A DNA stretch of 64,000 bases from an uncultured Atopobiaceae bacterium (GCA_947625405.1 CANQOF010000002.1:85221-149220), one strand, 5' to 3'; counted from the first letter of the stretch, positions 17,340 through 26,172 are shown. Numbers and translations: made by a program. The notes: generated from the letters alone by a model not told the origin.

Positions 17340-19169
17340 ATGGGCATCCTCTGCACCCTCGATAGCGTGGGGCTCGAATGGCCCACGCGCCGCGTTTTGG
17401 ATGACGTCTCCCTGGGCGTCTACGAGGGGGATCGCATCGGCGTGGTGGGCACGAACGGCGCGGGGAAATCATCGCTGTTGCGCCTCCTCTCCGGCGAGAT
17501 CGAGCCCACGGAGGGCAGGTGGGTGCCGCGCAGGGGCATCCGCATCGGGATGCTCGGGCAGGCGGACGCGCTCGACGACGAGGCGACGGTGCGGGAGAAC
17601 CTCTTCGGGGACCTTCCCGAGTTCGCATGGGCCGCGAAGGCGGGGGTGCGATCGATCCTCTCCGCGTTGCTCGCCGACGTGGGGCTCGAGCGCAGGGTCG
17701 CGGAGCTCTCGGGAGGGGAGCGCAGGCGCGTGGACCTCGCGCGCCTGCTCGTGGGCGAGTGGGATCTCCTGCTCCTCGACGAGCCGACGAACCACCTCGA
17801 CGTCGTGGGCATCACCTGGCTCGCCGAGCATCTCCAGAATCGCTGGCCGACGGGGGAGGGCGCGCTCGTCGTCGTGACGCACGACCGGTGGTTCCTCGAC
17901 ACCGTGTGCACGAGCATGTGGGAGCTCCACTCGGGGCGCATCGAGCGCTTCGAGGGAGGGTTCTCCGCCTACACGCAGCAGCGCGTCGAGCGTGACCGCC
18001 AAGCGCGGAAAGCCGAGGTCAAACGCCAAAACGCGCTGCGCAGGGAGCTCGCGTGGCTCGCTCGCGCGCCCCAAGCGCGGGCGACGCGCCCGAAGTTCAG
18101 GAAGCAGGAAGCGGAGGCGCTCATCGCCGACGTGCCGGAGCTTCGAGACCCGATCCGCCTCAGGAGCGCGGCGGTCGCGCGGCTCGGCAAGCAGGTCTTC
18201 GAGCTCGAGGACGTGGCGAAATCCTATGGCGATCGCGTGATCTTCGAGGGCGTGGACTGGATCATCGGCCCCGGGGATCGCATCGGCCTCCTCGGCGAGA
18301 ACGGCGCGGGCAAGACGACCTTCCTAGACGTGCTCAGCGGGGTGGACGAGCCCTCGAAGGGCACGATCAAGCGCGGGAAGAGCGTGCGCCTCGCGCGGGT
18401 GAGCCAGCACCTCGACCTCCTCGCGGGGCGCGACGAGCAAACCGTCGATCGCCTCCTCGAGGACTTCAAGCGCCATCTCGTGATGGGCGGCGAGGAGGTA
18501 ACCTCGCGCTCCGTGGTGGAATCGCTCGGCTTTTCCGGGGGCGACTTCCTCACGCGCCTCGGGGACCTCTCGGGCGGGCAGCGCAGGCGCCTCGCGATCG
18601 CCTGCGCACTCATGCAGGAGCCGAACGTCCTCATCCTCGACGAGCCAGGAAACGACCTCGACGTGGACATGCTCGCCGCGCTCGAGAGCGTGCTCGACGG
18701 CTTCAGCGGCACGCTCCTCATCGTCACGCACGACCGCTACCTCATGGAGCGCGCGACCGACGACGTCTACGCGCTCATGGACGGGCGCATCCGCCACCTT
18801 CCCGGCGGCGTGGACGAGTTCCTGCGGCGCGTGGAGGAGCGCTCGGGGGCCCAGGACGCGCCGGCGGACGCGGACCCTTCGGAAGGCGCGTGCGCGGCGG
18901 AGCGCGCCGTCGACGAGCGCGAGCTGAGGCGCCGGCAAAACGCCGAGCGTCGGGCGGCGCGCCACGCCTTCGACGTGGCCGGGCGGCGCGTGAAGCGCAC
19001 GCGCGATGAGGTGGCGAGCTTGAAGGAGCGCCTCGCCTCGGCGGACCCGACGGACTACGTGGCGCTCCAGGAGCTCCAAACGGCGCTCAACGAGGCGACG
19101 GCGCGCCTTGCCGAGCTGGAGGACGAATGGCTCGTCGCGGCGCTCGAGATCGGCGAGGACGTGGACTGA
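17340..19169 (+). CDS. ABC-F family ATPase (Uup-like)
   Basis: Soluble 609-residue duplicated ATPase. Cassette 1: [45 protein letters not shown] linker with charged helices follows (about 215-265). Cassette 2: [34 protein letters not shown] (a departure from the usual EPTNHLD), IVTHDRYL. The C-terminal 60 residues form an Arg/Glu-rich coiled coil typical of Uup, which binds DNA or ribosomes. It is the last gene of the plus-strand run, starting three bases after coaB. Confidence 0.92.
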   Translation: MGILCTLDSVGLEWPTRRVLDDVSLGVYEGDRIGVVGTNGAGKSSLLRLLSGEIEPTEGRWVPRRGIRIGMLGQADALDDEATVRENLFGDLPEFAWAAKAGVRSILSALLADVGLERRVAELSGGERRRVDLARLLVGEWDLLLLDEPTNHLDVVGITWLAEHLQNRWPTGEGALVVVTHDRWFLDTVCTSMWELHSGRIERFEGGFSAYTQQRVERDRQARKAEVKRQNALRRELAWLARAPQARATRPKFRKQEAEALIADVPELRDPIRLRSAAVARLGKQVFELEDVAKSYGDRVIFEGVDWIIGPGDRIGLLGENGAGKTTFLDVLSGVDEPSKGTIKRGKSVRLARVSQHLDLLAGRDEQTVDRLLEDFKRHLVMGGEEVTSRSVVESLGFSGGDFLTRLGDLSGGQRRRLAIACALMQEPNVLILDEPGNDLDVDMLAALESVLDGFSGTLLIVTHDRYLMERATDDVYALMDGRIRHLPGGVDEFLRRVEERSGAQDAPADADPSEGACAAERAVDERELRRRQNAERRAARHAFDVAGRRVKRTRDEVASLKERLASADPTDYVALQELQTALNEATARLAELEDEWLVAALEIGEDVD

Positions 19170-19175
19170 GCGCGC

Positions 19176-19502
19176 CTACGCGCTCCAGCGGCATCGCGCG
19201 AGGTCCACGTGCATGGCGTCGAGGAAGGGCACGCGCTCGCCCTCGAGGAGCTCGCGCTGCACCGACGCGCCGCCGAAGCCGAAACGCTCGGCGAGCTTGC
19301 CATCCGAGAAGACCACGCGATGGCAAGGCGTCTCGATGGGGTGCGGATTGTGGTGGAGCGCCTGCCCCACGAAGCGCGCCGCGCGCGGGGAGCCCGCAAG
19401 CCGCGCCACCTGGCCATACGTGGCCACGCGGCCCTCGGGGATCTCCCTCACGACCGCGTAGACGCGTTCTGCCAACGGCAGCGTCTCGTCGAATGGCTCC
19501 AT
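19176..19502 (-). CDS. Small O6-alkylguanine-DNA alkyltransferase-like protein
   Basis: A 108-residue protein covering only the DNA-binding/active-site domain of O6-alkylguanine-DNA alkyltransferases (Ada/Ogt family): GRVATYGQVARLAG, FVGQALHHNPHPIETPCHRVV with acceptor Cys60, then a glycine-rich end. The usual N-terminal domain is missing. Unlike alkyltransferase-like (ATL) proteins, where this Cys is replaced, the PCHR motif is kept, so suicide repair of alkylated bases is possible. It converges with the upstream ABC-F gene, six bases apart, and diverges from the isochorismatase gene. Confidence 0.85.
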   Translation of the reverse strand: MEPFDETLPLAERVYAVVREIPEGRVATYGQVARLAGSPRAARFVGQALHHNPHPIETPCHRVVFSDGKLAERFGFGGASVQRELLEGERVPFLDAMHVDLARCRWSA

Positions 19503-19582
19503 CGCGCACTCCCGTGCAAAACCCGTGCTCCTTGCGCCCTATCATAGGCGCTACGCGTACGTGCCTTTTGAAAGGTGAACCC

Positions 19583-20167
19583 ATGGCCGACGAACTTCAT
19601 GGCGCATCCCTCTCCATCGACCCGGAAACCACCGCCCTCCTCGTGATCGACGTCCTCGAAGGAGGGTTCCTCGATTCCGATCAAACCGAGGAGAACCGCG
19701 CTTTCGGCGAGGCGTGCGCCGAGGTGGCGAGGCTTTGCCGCGAGGCGGGGCTTCCCGTGGTGATGTGCTGCGACGCCCACATCGAGGGGCTCGACCGCGA
19801 GCTCGACCTCTGGGGCCCGCACGGCATGGCGGGCGCGGAGGCCTCGAAGCCGGCGAAGCTCCTCGGCTCCTCCCCGCGCGACTTCATCATCGAGAAGCGT
19901 CGCTATTCGGGCTTCTTCGAGACCGACCTCGACCTCACCCTGCGCGAGCTCGGCGTGAAGACGGTCATCGCCATCGGCTCCGACACGAACATCTGCGTGC
20001 TCCACACGCTTGCCGACGCGTACTTCCGCAACTACGCGTCGGTCGTGGTGAGGGAGGCGACGATGACCTTCCTCGTGGGCACGCAGGAGGGCGCCTTCGA
20101 GCACATGGAGCGCTGCTTCGGCACGAAGCTCGTGAGCGTTGGGGATCTCCGCGCCGCCCTCGCGTAG
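19583..20167 (+). CDS. Isochorismatase-like cysteine hydrolase
   Basis: Cytoplasmic hydrolase of the isochorismatase/nicotinamidase superfamily, 194 residues. The catalytic triad appears as Asp23 (LLVIDVLEGGF), Lys105 (FIIEKRRYSGFFETDLD) and Cys138 (GSDTNICVLHT). The substrate cannot be read from the sequence; nicotinamidase, ureidoacrylate hydrolase and uncharacterised amidases all remain possible. The ATG at 19583 follows GAAAGGTG. It is a single-gene unit ending in a strong hairpin. Confidence 0.85.
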   Translation: MADELHGASLSIDPETTALLVIDVLEGGFLDSDQTEENRAFGEACAEVARLCREAGLPVVMCCDAHIEGLDRELDLWGPHGMAGAEASKPAKLLGSSPRDFIIEKRRYSGFFETDLDLTLRELGVKTVIAIGSDTNICVLHTLADAYFRNYASVVVREATMTFLVGTQEGAFEHMERCFGTKLVSVGDLRAALA

Positions 20168-20184
20168 CAGCGAAAGCGCACGAG

Positions 20185-20218
20185 AAGAGGCGTCGCATCG
20201 AGGGATGCGACGCCTCTT
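20185..20218 (+). terminator. Terminator of the isochorismatase-like gene
   Basis: Perfect 15-bp stem (arms 20185-20199 and 20204-20218) with a four-base GAGG loop, the 3' arm ending CCTCTTTA. It may also serve the opposing gene at 20243. Confidence 0.75.
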
Positions 20219-20242
20219 TATGATTATCGGTTAGGCGCGAGA

Positions 20243-21628
20243 TTACCAGCTGGAATCCCAAAGAACGCCTGTCCAGGCGATCCCTTCGTACTTCCACCCA
20301 GCCTTCTCGTTGGCTCTCACCTCATTGAAATCTGTTGAGTAATGGTGCGTTCCCGAACCCGTCTTGTAGGGATTGAAAAGGCGAGTCACTGTTTCACTTT
20401 CACCAGTATCCACGAAGTGGTAGGGATCTTTGATCTCGTTGAAGGAATAGAACTTGATACCTTCCTTTTTCCACCCGGCCTTTGCGTTTGCCTCGTATTC
20501 CTCGAGATTGATCGTGTAATGGTGGTCGTCAGTGTAGGGGTTATAGAGGCGATAGACCGGATAGTCGCTCTTCACGGGGGCATACCACATCACACCCTCG
20601 TAATTCCACCCGTTTCCCTCCATGGTGCTGCGCTCATCCTGGCTTGCGGTGTAGAGGTGCTCGCCCGTGTACGGGTTGTACATGCGGTACATCTCGTGCC
20701 CGGTTCTTATATCGATTTCGAATAGACTTCCATATGCGCTATGGCCGTGCTCAGGGTTTTCGACGGACTCAAAGCACATGTAGTGCGTTCCTGCTTCCAG
20801 AAGTCCGCAATCCAGTGAGTACCAGCTATAGGAATCGTAGCCAGGATCATAGTCGTTCGTCGAAGATTTCAGTTCCTTGCCTGAAGAATCTACCAGCGAA
20901 ATCTTAATCTCTCCAATAGAATGGAATCCCCCAAACTTGACGTTCGTAGGCTCGTCCAAGGAGAACTTATAGAAAACCCTGCATACGCGCGATCTTCGTA
21001 GTCTTTCAAATAGCTGTTATCTAGGCTGCCCGCGACGATCTTTTCGAGATTAATCTCGGCCGCGTGCGCGATGTCACGATTGATGGGCTCTACAACTTGG
21101 AAATTCGTACCATCGTACATCGTGTATGCATTAGCAGAAAGCCACACCGAACCTGCATAGGAACTCGGGGCGGTTTGCTTGACTCTGAACGAATAATCGC
21201 CTTTTGGGAGCACCAGCCGACATCTGTTGTAGGATCCGAGATACTTCGTCTTGTCTATGACGTTGTTAGACGAATCGAGTACTTCTGCTTCAATGGTGGC
21301 ATTGCCCGAAGAATCATATGACTTAGAAGCGCTCAAATCGAAACCCACTGAAGAATTCGTGTGTAGCCTGAACGGGTAGGTGACTTCTTTGGTGCCACGC
21401 CAGTCATAGTCTGACGAGCCGAATCTTGTGGTTGTTTCGCCCAATACCACCGGCTCCGCGGCGAGGGCTTGCGTGGGAAGGATCGTGAGCGCGCAGAAGA
21501 GCGCGACGAGGAGGGCGAGGAGCGAAGCGCGGGGCGCGCGATTCGTCCCGTGAGCGCGCGAAGCGCGAGATCCCCCTAGCTGCTCATCGCAAACAGTTCG
21601 GGGGGGGGGTGTAGGAACCTCTATTCAT
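20243..21628 (-). pseudogene. Secreted RLYNP-repeat protein, out of frame twice (poly-C tract at start; internal frameshift)
   Basis: Two minus-strand frames together encode one secreted protein. Residues read from about 21530 down form a clear signal peptide (ASLLALLVALFCALTILP, cleavage after ALA), but no start codon lies in that frame. The only route is the ATG at 21628, separated from it by a C10 tract (21600-21609); nine or twelve C would join them, ten gives a stop at 21584. A second shift near 20973-20979 separates the N-terminal half (to about 20975) from the C-terminal half, which has three repeats with RMYNPYTGEHLYT, RLYNPYTDDHHYT and RLFNPYKTGSGTHHYS. Base composition is clearly lower in G+C than the neighbours. 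See findings on phase variation. Substrate or ligand unknown. Confidence 0.7.
21600..21609. repeat. Homopolymeric G10/C10 tract
   Basis: Ten consecutive G on the plus strand, C on the coding minus strand, placed between the only usable ATG (21628) and the signal-peptide frame of the secreted RLYNP-repeat protein. I saw no other homopolymer this long in the window. Confidence 0.95.
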
Positions 21629-21675
21629 CGTGGTACACCATTTCCCTTGTTGAGATGGATCGGACAATTGCGACG

Positions 21676-21681
21676 ATTGTA
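21676..21681 (-). promoter_or_regulatory. Putative -10 of the phase-variable gene
   Basis: TACAAT on the minus strand, about 48 bases before the ATG at 21628, with an AAGGGA ribosome-like site in between (14 bases from the ATG, longer than usual). No convincing -35 was found. Confidence 0.35.
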
Positions 21682-21780
21682 CGGGAGGAGCGCCGCGAAA
21701 AGCCGTTGCCACACGATGCGCATAAACCCTGAACGGCCAACGGTTTCGCGAGGGAATAGCGGGGCGCGTGAGCGCGCACC

Positions 21781-21810
21781 TTGAAACGCGGGCGGGTATG
21801 CGGGTAAAAT
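21781..21810 (+). promoter_or_regulatory. Promoter of tRNA-Pro
   Basis: TTGAAA at 21781-21786 and TAAAAT at 21805-21810 with an 18-base spacer, 22 bases before the tRNA. This is a good match to a housekeeping sigma promoter. Confidence 0.7.
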
Positions 21811-21832
21811 GCCCGCTACGCAGCACCATTTC

Positions 21833-21909
<77 letters not shown>

Positions 21910-21917
21910 GGAAATGA

Positions 21918-21946
21918 AAGGCCGGGGGCCCGGGGCCCTCGGCCTT
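21918..21946. terminator. Hairpin between tRNA-Pro and the convergent membrane-protein gene
   Basis: AAGGCCG at 21918 pairs with CGGCCTT at 21940-21946 with further G/C pairing inside; the 3' side runs into CTTCTTC. It can stop transcription from both directions. Confidence 0.6.
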
Positions 21947-21981
21947 CTTCATGCGGAGCGTCGGACGCGAGCGCGGCGCTG

Positions 21982-22467
21982 CTACACGTACGCCATCTTC
22001 TTCACCCTGCGCGCGAGCCAGAAGAAGATGCCCATCAAGCACACGGAGAGCACCGACGTGATGGCGCCGTTCGGGCTCGTGAGCGGGGCTCCGAGGACCA
22101 CTCCGAGGATGCCCGAGACAAGCGTGACGATCGCCGCCACGAGGCCGATGATCGAGAAGATGTAGACCGGCATCGACTTCCTCGGGTTGCTCGCGCCCAT
22201 GACGCCGAGGATGCCGGTGGCGAGCACGAAGCCGCCGATGAGGAGCACCACGCCGCCCGACTGCCCGACCGTCTGCACGAGGTCGTCCGCGTCCACGTCC
22301 TCGAAGCCCTCGGAGGCGAGGCTCTCGGTGATGGCCTCGAGGCTCTCGGGGTTGGACGCTACGGAGAACACCGAGAGGGCGATGATGATGCCTCCGATGA
22401 GCACGATCGAGCCGAGCACGATGGCAAAGATCGAGAAGAGCTTGAGAATGCGCTGGTATCCGTTCAT
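21982..22467 (-). CDS. Small four-helix membrane protein, function unknown
   Basis: I do not recognise a named family. The 161-residue product has about four hydrophobic helices: IFAIVLGSIVLIGGIIIALSV (12-35), GGVVLLIGGFVLATGILGVMG, VYIFSIIGLVAAIVTLVSGILGVV and a last ITSVLSVCLMGIFFWLARR, with an acidic loop (DVDADDLVQT) between helices 1 and 2 and a basic C-terminus (RRVKKM). The ATG has GGAGGAGG upstream. It appears to be a single gene. Confidence 0.75.
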   Translation of the reverse strand: MNGYQRILKLFSIFAIVLGSIVLIGGIIIALSVFSVASNPESLEAITESLASEGFEDVDADDLVQTVGQSGGVVLLIGGFVLATGILGVMGASNPRKSMPVYIFSIIGLVAAIVTLVSGILGVVLGAPLTSPNGAITSVLSVCLMGIFFWLARRVKKMAYV

Positions 22468-22488
22468 GGCCTCCTCCTTCGGCGACCA

Positions 22489-22494
22489 ATTCTA
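22489..22494 (-). promoter_or_regulatory. Putative -10 of the small membrane-protein gene
   Basis: TAGAAT on the minus strand, 22 bases before the ATG at 22467, preceding the strong GGAGGAGG ribosome site. Confidence 0.4.
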
Positions 22495-22610
22495 GCCATC
22501 CCGTGGGCGGCCACGCGATCGCGGGATGTGCCCGCGCGCGCTAAGATGGCGAGCAACTGGCACGCGCGTGGACGTGGCGCGAGGCGCGCGGAGACCCCGG
22601 GGAGTGAGCG

Positions 22611-23357
22611 GTGAGGTTTCGCTACTTTGAGGAGAAGATCAACTCTGCCGATCCGACGGCTCCTCTTGGCACCTCGAACAATCCCTCGATGAAGATCTTC
22701 ACGATCGCGAACGTCATCACATTTTGCCGGATCGCGCTCGCCATCATCTTCTTCTGCCTCTTCGTGAACGGCGTGAACCGCGTCGCCTGCTTCGTGCTCT
22801 ACGGCGTGGCGGCCTCCACGGACTTCCTCGACGGCCAGGTGGCCAGGAGGACGAACACCGTCTCCTGGCTGGGAAAGCTGCTCGACCCGGCGGTGGATCG
22901 GCTGCTCCTCTTCTGCGGCGTCGTGGCGCTCGTGTGGGTGGGCGACCTTCCGCTCTGGGTGGCCGTCCTCGTGATCGGACGCGACTTCTACCTCGCCTTC
23001 GGCATGACGCTTCTCTTCGGCGTGCGCAAGCGGCCGCTCGACGTCCTTTTCATCGGCAAGGTGACGACGGCGCTTCTGCTCTTCGGCTTCACCCTCTGCC
23101 TGCTTGATTGGCCCGTGATCGAAGGCCTCGGGCTCGTGGGCGTGAGCTGGCTTCCGGTGCTGAACGCCGAGGGCGGCTCGCTCGGTCTCCTCTTCGTCTA
23201 CGCCGGCTGCGTGACGAGCGTCATCACCGCCGTCATGTACACGATCGAGGGCCTGCAGCTGAAAGAGGATCGCGACCGCGGCCTCCTCGAGGACGAGCCC
23301 GCGGGCTTCGAGCGCGCGGATCGCACCCAGCGCCGCGTGCAGGGGAAGACGCAATGA
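22611..23357 (+). CDS. pgsA: CDP-alcohol phosphatidyltransferase (PgsA-like)
   Basis: Integral membrane enzyme that exchanges CMP of CDP-diacylglycerol for an alcohol, probably glycerol-3-phosphate. The catalytic signature D-x2-DG-x2-AR-x8-G-x3-D-x3-D is complete in DFLDGQVARR and GKLLDPAVDR. Six or so membrane helices and a charged tail make 248 residues. The GTG start at 22611 has GGGGAG upstream; TAAGAT at 22542-22547 is a possible -10. A second member of the family lies at 48162-48908, so their alcohol substrates may differ. The carboxypeptidase gene starts within its stop (ATGA). Confidence 0.85.
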   Translation: MRFRYFEEKINSADPTAPLGTSNNPSMKIFTIANVITFCRIALAIIFFCLFVNGVNRVACFVLYGVAASTDFLDGQVARRTNTVSWLGKLLDPAVDRLLLFCGVVALVWVGDLPLWVAVLVIGRDFYLAFGMTLLFGVRKRPLDVLFIGKVTTALLLFGFTLCLLDWPVIEGLGLVGVSWLPVLNAEGGSLGLLFVYAGCVTSVITAVMYTIEGLQLKEDRDRGLLEDEPAGFERADRTQRRVQGKTQ

Positions 23358-24526
23358 GGGCCCGCGCGCGCGTGACCTCGCGATTCGCCTGCGCGCTGGC
23401 CCTCGCGCTCGCATGCCTCGTCGCCTTCGCGCGGCCCGCGAGGGCCAGCGAGCCCGCGCTCTCCGAGGCGAGCGCCGCCATCGTGCTCGACGCGGCGGGA
23501 AACACCCTCTATGAGAAAAACGCCGACGAGCAGTTCGTGCCCGCGAGCATCACCAAGCTCATGACCGCCGTCTGCGCGCTTGATTCCGGGGTGCCGCTCG
23601 ACCAGGAGGTCACGGTCCGCAAGGTGGAGTTTCCCGACGAGCCGGCCGCGCAGAAGGCTGATTTCCCCGAGGGCGCGAAGATCTCCTTCGGAGACCTCCT
23701 CCGCGTGACGCTCGTGTACTCGGCAAACGACTGCGCGGTGATGGTGGGGGAGACCGTCTCGGGAAGCGAGAGCGCGTTCGTGGACCTCATGAACGCGAAG
23801 GCCGCGGAGCTCGGCCTCACGGAGACGCACTACGCGAACACCCATGGCCTCGAGGCAGACGGCCACGTCACGAGCGCGCGCGACCAAGCGGAGCTCGGAC
23901 GCTACGCGCTCCTCAACTACCCCTTCATCGCCGAAACCGTGGAGATGCCGAGCGTGACGGTGGAGGTGGACGGCCAAGACCTCACCTTCAAAACCACCGA
24001 CGAGCTCCTCGGCGCCTATTCCGGCGCCATGGGCATCAAGACCGGCCAGGTGGAGCGCGGCGTGACCTTCCTCGGGGCCGTGCGGCAGGAGAACGCGACC
24101 CTCTATTCCTGCGTGCTCGGCTGCGCGACGCCGGAGGGCCGCTTCGCCGACACGCGCGCGCTCTGGGATTGGGCCTATGGCGCCTACGACCACACGGTCG
24201 TGGCGGGGCCGAGCGTGGAGGCGGCGCGCTATCCCTATCCGCTTCGCTTCGGATGGGACATCATCGCGCGCTCGTCCGAGGAGGTGACGGCCCTCTCCTG
24301 GCCGAGCTTCGGCGCGATGGCGGACCATCGCGTGATCGCGCCCGAGGGGACGCCGTTTTTCGGCGGGGAGCTCGTGGGCGCCTCGCTCTGGACGCAGGGC
24401 GAACGCTCACTCAACGCGTGCAGCTACGAGGCGCGCGGGCTCGTCCAAAGCCCGACGATGAAGAACAACCCCCTCTACACCGCGCTCAACTACCACGACC
24501 TTCCCGGCCTCGCGAACGCCGACTAG
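23354..24526 (+). CDS. D-alanyl-D-alanine carboxypeptidase (PBP5-like, S11 family)
   Basis: Secreted penicillin-binding protein that trims the terminal D-Ala from peptidoglycan stem peptides. A signal peptide occupies about residues 1-32 (hydrophobic ACALALALACLVAFA, end ARA). The active-site motifs are SITK (65-68), SAN (123-125) and KTG (229-231). The C-terminal 100 residues form the extra domain of the family; no clear amphipathic anchor is seen. It overlaps pgsA by four bases, so both are translated together. Confidence 0.93.
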   Translation: MRARARVTSRFACALALALACLVAFARPARASEPALSEASAAIVLDAAGNTLYEKNADEQFVPASITKLMTAVCALDSGVPLDQEVTVRKVEFPDEPAAQKADFPEGAKISFGDLLRVTLVYSANDCAVMVGETVSGSESAFVDLMNAKAAELGLTETHYANTHGLEADGHVTSARDQAELGRYALLNYPFIAETVEMPSVTVEVDGQDLTFKTTDELLGAYSGAMGIKTGQVERGVTFLGAVRQENATLYSCVLGCATPEGRFADTRALWDWAYGAYDHTVVAGPSVEAARYPYPLRFGWDIIARSSEEVTALSWPSFGAMADHRVIAPEGTPFFGGELVGASLWTQGERSLNACSYEARGLVQSPTMKNNPLYTALNYHDLPGLANAD

Positions 24527-24550
24527 CCACTTGGAGTGAGGGGAGCAGCC

Positions 24551-25786
24551 ATGGCCTCGAGCCCCCAGCACAGCGCCAACACCGCCTTTGCCACACCCTC
24601 GGCCTACGACTTCGAGACGCCGCTCGATCGCTCGCTCGAGGGTTCCGCGAAGTGGAATTTGATGTACGAGGAAAATGCCGACGTGACGCCGGGCGTGGTG
24701 CCGTTTTCCGTGGCGGACATGGAGTTTCGCACGGCGCCTCAGATCGTGCGAGCGATCCAGGAGACGGCCGCCATCTCCACGATGGGCTACACGGTGGCCA
24801 CCGACGACTACCTTGATTCGGTGCTCGGGTGGCAATTCCGCCGCCACTCCTGGACGCCGAGCCTCGACTGGCTCGTGTGCACGCCCGGCGTCGTGCCGGC
24901 GATCTGCACGGCGGTGCAGGCGTTTACGCAGGTGGGGGATGGCGTCATCATCCAGCCGCCCGTCTACTACCCGTTCTTTCGCGCCGTCGCGGAAAACGGG
25001 CGTCGCGTGATCGAGAACCCGCTCGTCTACGAGAATCATCACTGGCGCATGAACTTCGAGGAGCTCGCGGAGCTCGTGAAGGCGCCCTCCACGCGCCTCC
25101 TCATCCTCTGCTCCCCGCATAACCCCGTCGGGCGCGTGTGGACGAAGGACGAGCTCACGACCCTCATCTCCCTTTGCGTGGCGAATGACGTGCTCATCGT
25201 CTCCGACGAGATCCACAACGACCTCATCATGCCCGGCTACGAGCACACGACGCTCATGAAGGCGATGAAGACGGGGCAGTTCGAGTATTGCATGGTGGCG
25301 ACCGCGCCCTCCAAGACCTTCAACATCGCGGGGCTCCAGTGCTCGAACATCTTCATCGAGAACGCGCGAGCTCGCGGCACCTTCAAGAACCAGCAGCAAA
25401 AGTCCGGCATCTCCGGCCTGAACGCGCTCGCGTGGCGCGCCTGCCAGGTGGCCTACGACGAGTGCGAGGGGTGGCTCGACGACCTCATCTCCGTCATCTG
25501 GCGAAACTACGGGATCCTCAAGCGCCATCTCGCCCAGACGCACCCTTGGGTAGACGTGAGCGAGCTCGAGGGCACCTACCTCGCGTGGCTCGACCTCCGC
25601 GCCTCGGGCGCCGACGCGAAGGCCATCGAACGCACGATGCACGCGCACGACCTCTACTTCGACGAGGGAGGCATGTTCGGCGCGCAAGGGGAGGGGTTCG
25701 AGCGTTGGAACCTCGCGTGCCCGACCCCGATCATCGAGCGGGCGCTCGAGCGCTTCGACGAGGCGCTCGACGAGCTTAAGGCGTAG
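24551..25786 (+). CDS. PLP-dependent C-S lyase/aminotransferase (MalY/PatB family)
   Basis: Fold-type I PLP enzyme of 411 residues. MalY/PatB members cleave cystathionine or cysteine conjugates. Landmarks: VVPFSVADMEFRTAP, GYTVATDDY, FTQVGDGVIIQPPVYYPF, SPHNPVGRVW, IVSDEIHNDL and the PLP lysine in TAPSKTFNIAGLQ. The ATG at 24551 follows GAGGGGAG. ridA comes 11 bases later; RidA removes reactive enamine or imine by-products that PLP lyases release, which fits a lyase role. Confidence 0.9.
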   Translation: MASSPQHSANTAFATPSAYDFETPLDRSLEGSAKWNLMYEENADVTPGVVPFSVADMEFRTAPQIVRAIQETAAISTMGYTVATDDYLDSVLGWQFRRHSWTPSLDWLVCTPGVVPAICTAVQAFTQVGDGVIIQPPVYYPFFRAVAENGRRVIENPLVYENHHWRMNFEELAELVKAPSTRLLILCSPHNPVGRVWTKDELTTLISLCVANDVLIVSDEIHNDLIMPGYEHTTLMKAMKTGQFEYCMVATAPSKTFNIAGLQCSNIFIENARARGTFKNQQQKSGISGLNALAWRACQVAYDECEGWLDDLISVIWRNYGILKRHLAQTHPWVDVSELEGTYLAWLDLRASGADAKAIERTMHAHDLYFDEGGMFGAQGEGFERWNLACPTPIIERALERFDEALDELKA

Positions 25787-25797
25787 GGAGGCGGCCC

Positions 25798-26172
25798 ATG
25801 TACACCATTCGCTCCGAGGGCGCGCCGAAGCCCACGGGCTCGTATTCGCAGGGCACCTCCGCGGCGCGCTACGTGTTCGTGTCCTCCCAGCTGCCGATCG
25901 ACCCCGCCACGGGCGCGCTCATCGAAGCCTCTCTCGGGGCGCAGGTGGCGCGCTGTGTCGAGAACGTGGAGGCCGTGCTCAAGGACGTGGACCTCTCGCT
26001 CGAGGACGTCTGCCTGCTCCACGTGTGGCTCACCGACCTTCGCGACCTCGAGATCGTGGACGAGGTGCTCGCGGAGCGCATCGCGAGGCCCTATCCCGCA
26101 CGAAGCGTCATCGGCGTGAGCGAGCTCCCGCTCGGGGCTCCCGTGCAAATTGAGGCGATCGCGTGCCGCTGA
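25798..26172 (+). CDS. ridA: RidA family enamine/imine deaminase
   Basis: Hydrolyses 2-aminoacrylate and related imines made by PLP enzymes; trimeric, cytoplasmic. The 124-residue product has GSYSQGTSAARYVFVSSQ, a central AQVARCVENVEAVLK helix and the active-site arginine in PARSVIGVSELPLGAPVQIEAIA. It is cotranscribed with the PLP lyase upstream, an informative pairing. Confidence 0.92.
   Translation: MYTIRSEGAPKPTGSYSQGTSAARYVFVSSQLPIDPATGALIEASLGAQVARCVENVEAVLKDVDLSLEDVCLLHVWLTDLRDLEIVDEVLAERIARPYPARSVIGVSELPLGAPVQIEAIACR

Noticed and set aside
20960..20985. Programmed -1 frameshift in the RLYNP-repeat gene
   Set aside because: No proper X-XXY-YYZ heptamer in phase and no evident downstream pseudoknot; a plain indel is simpler.
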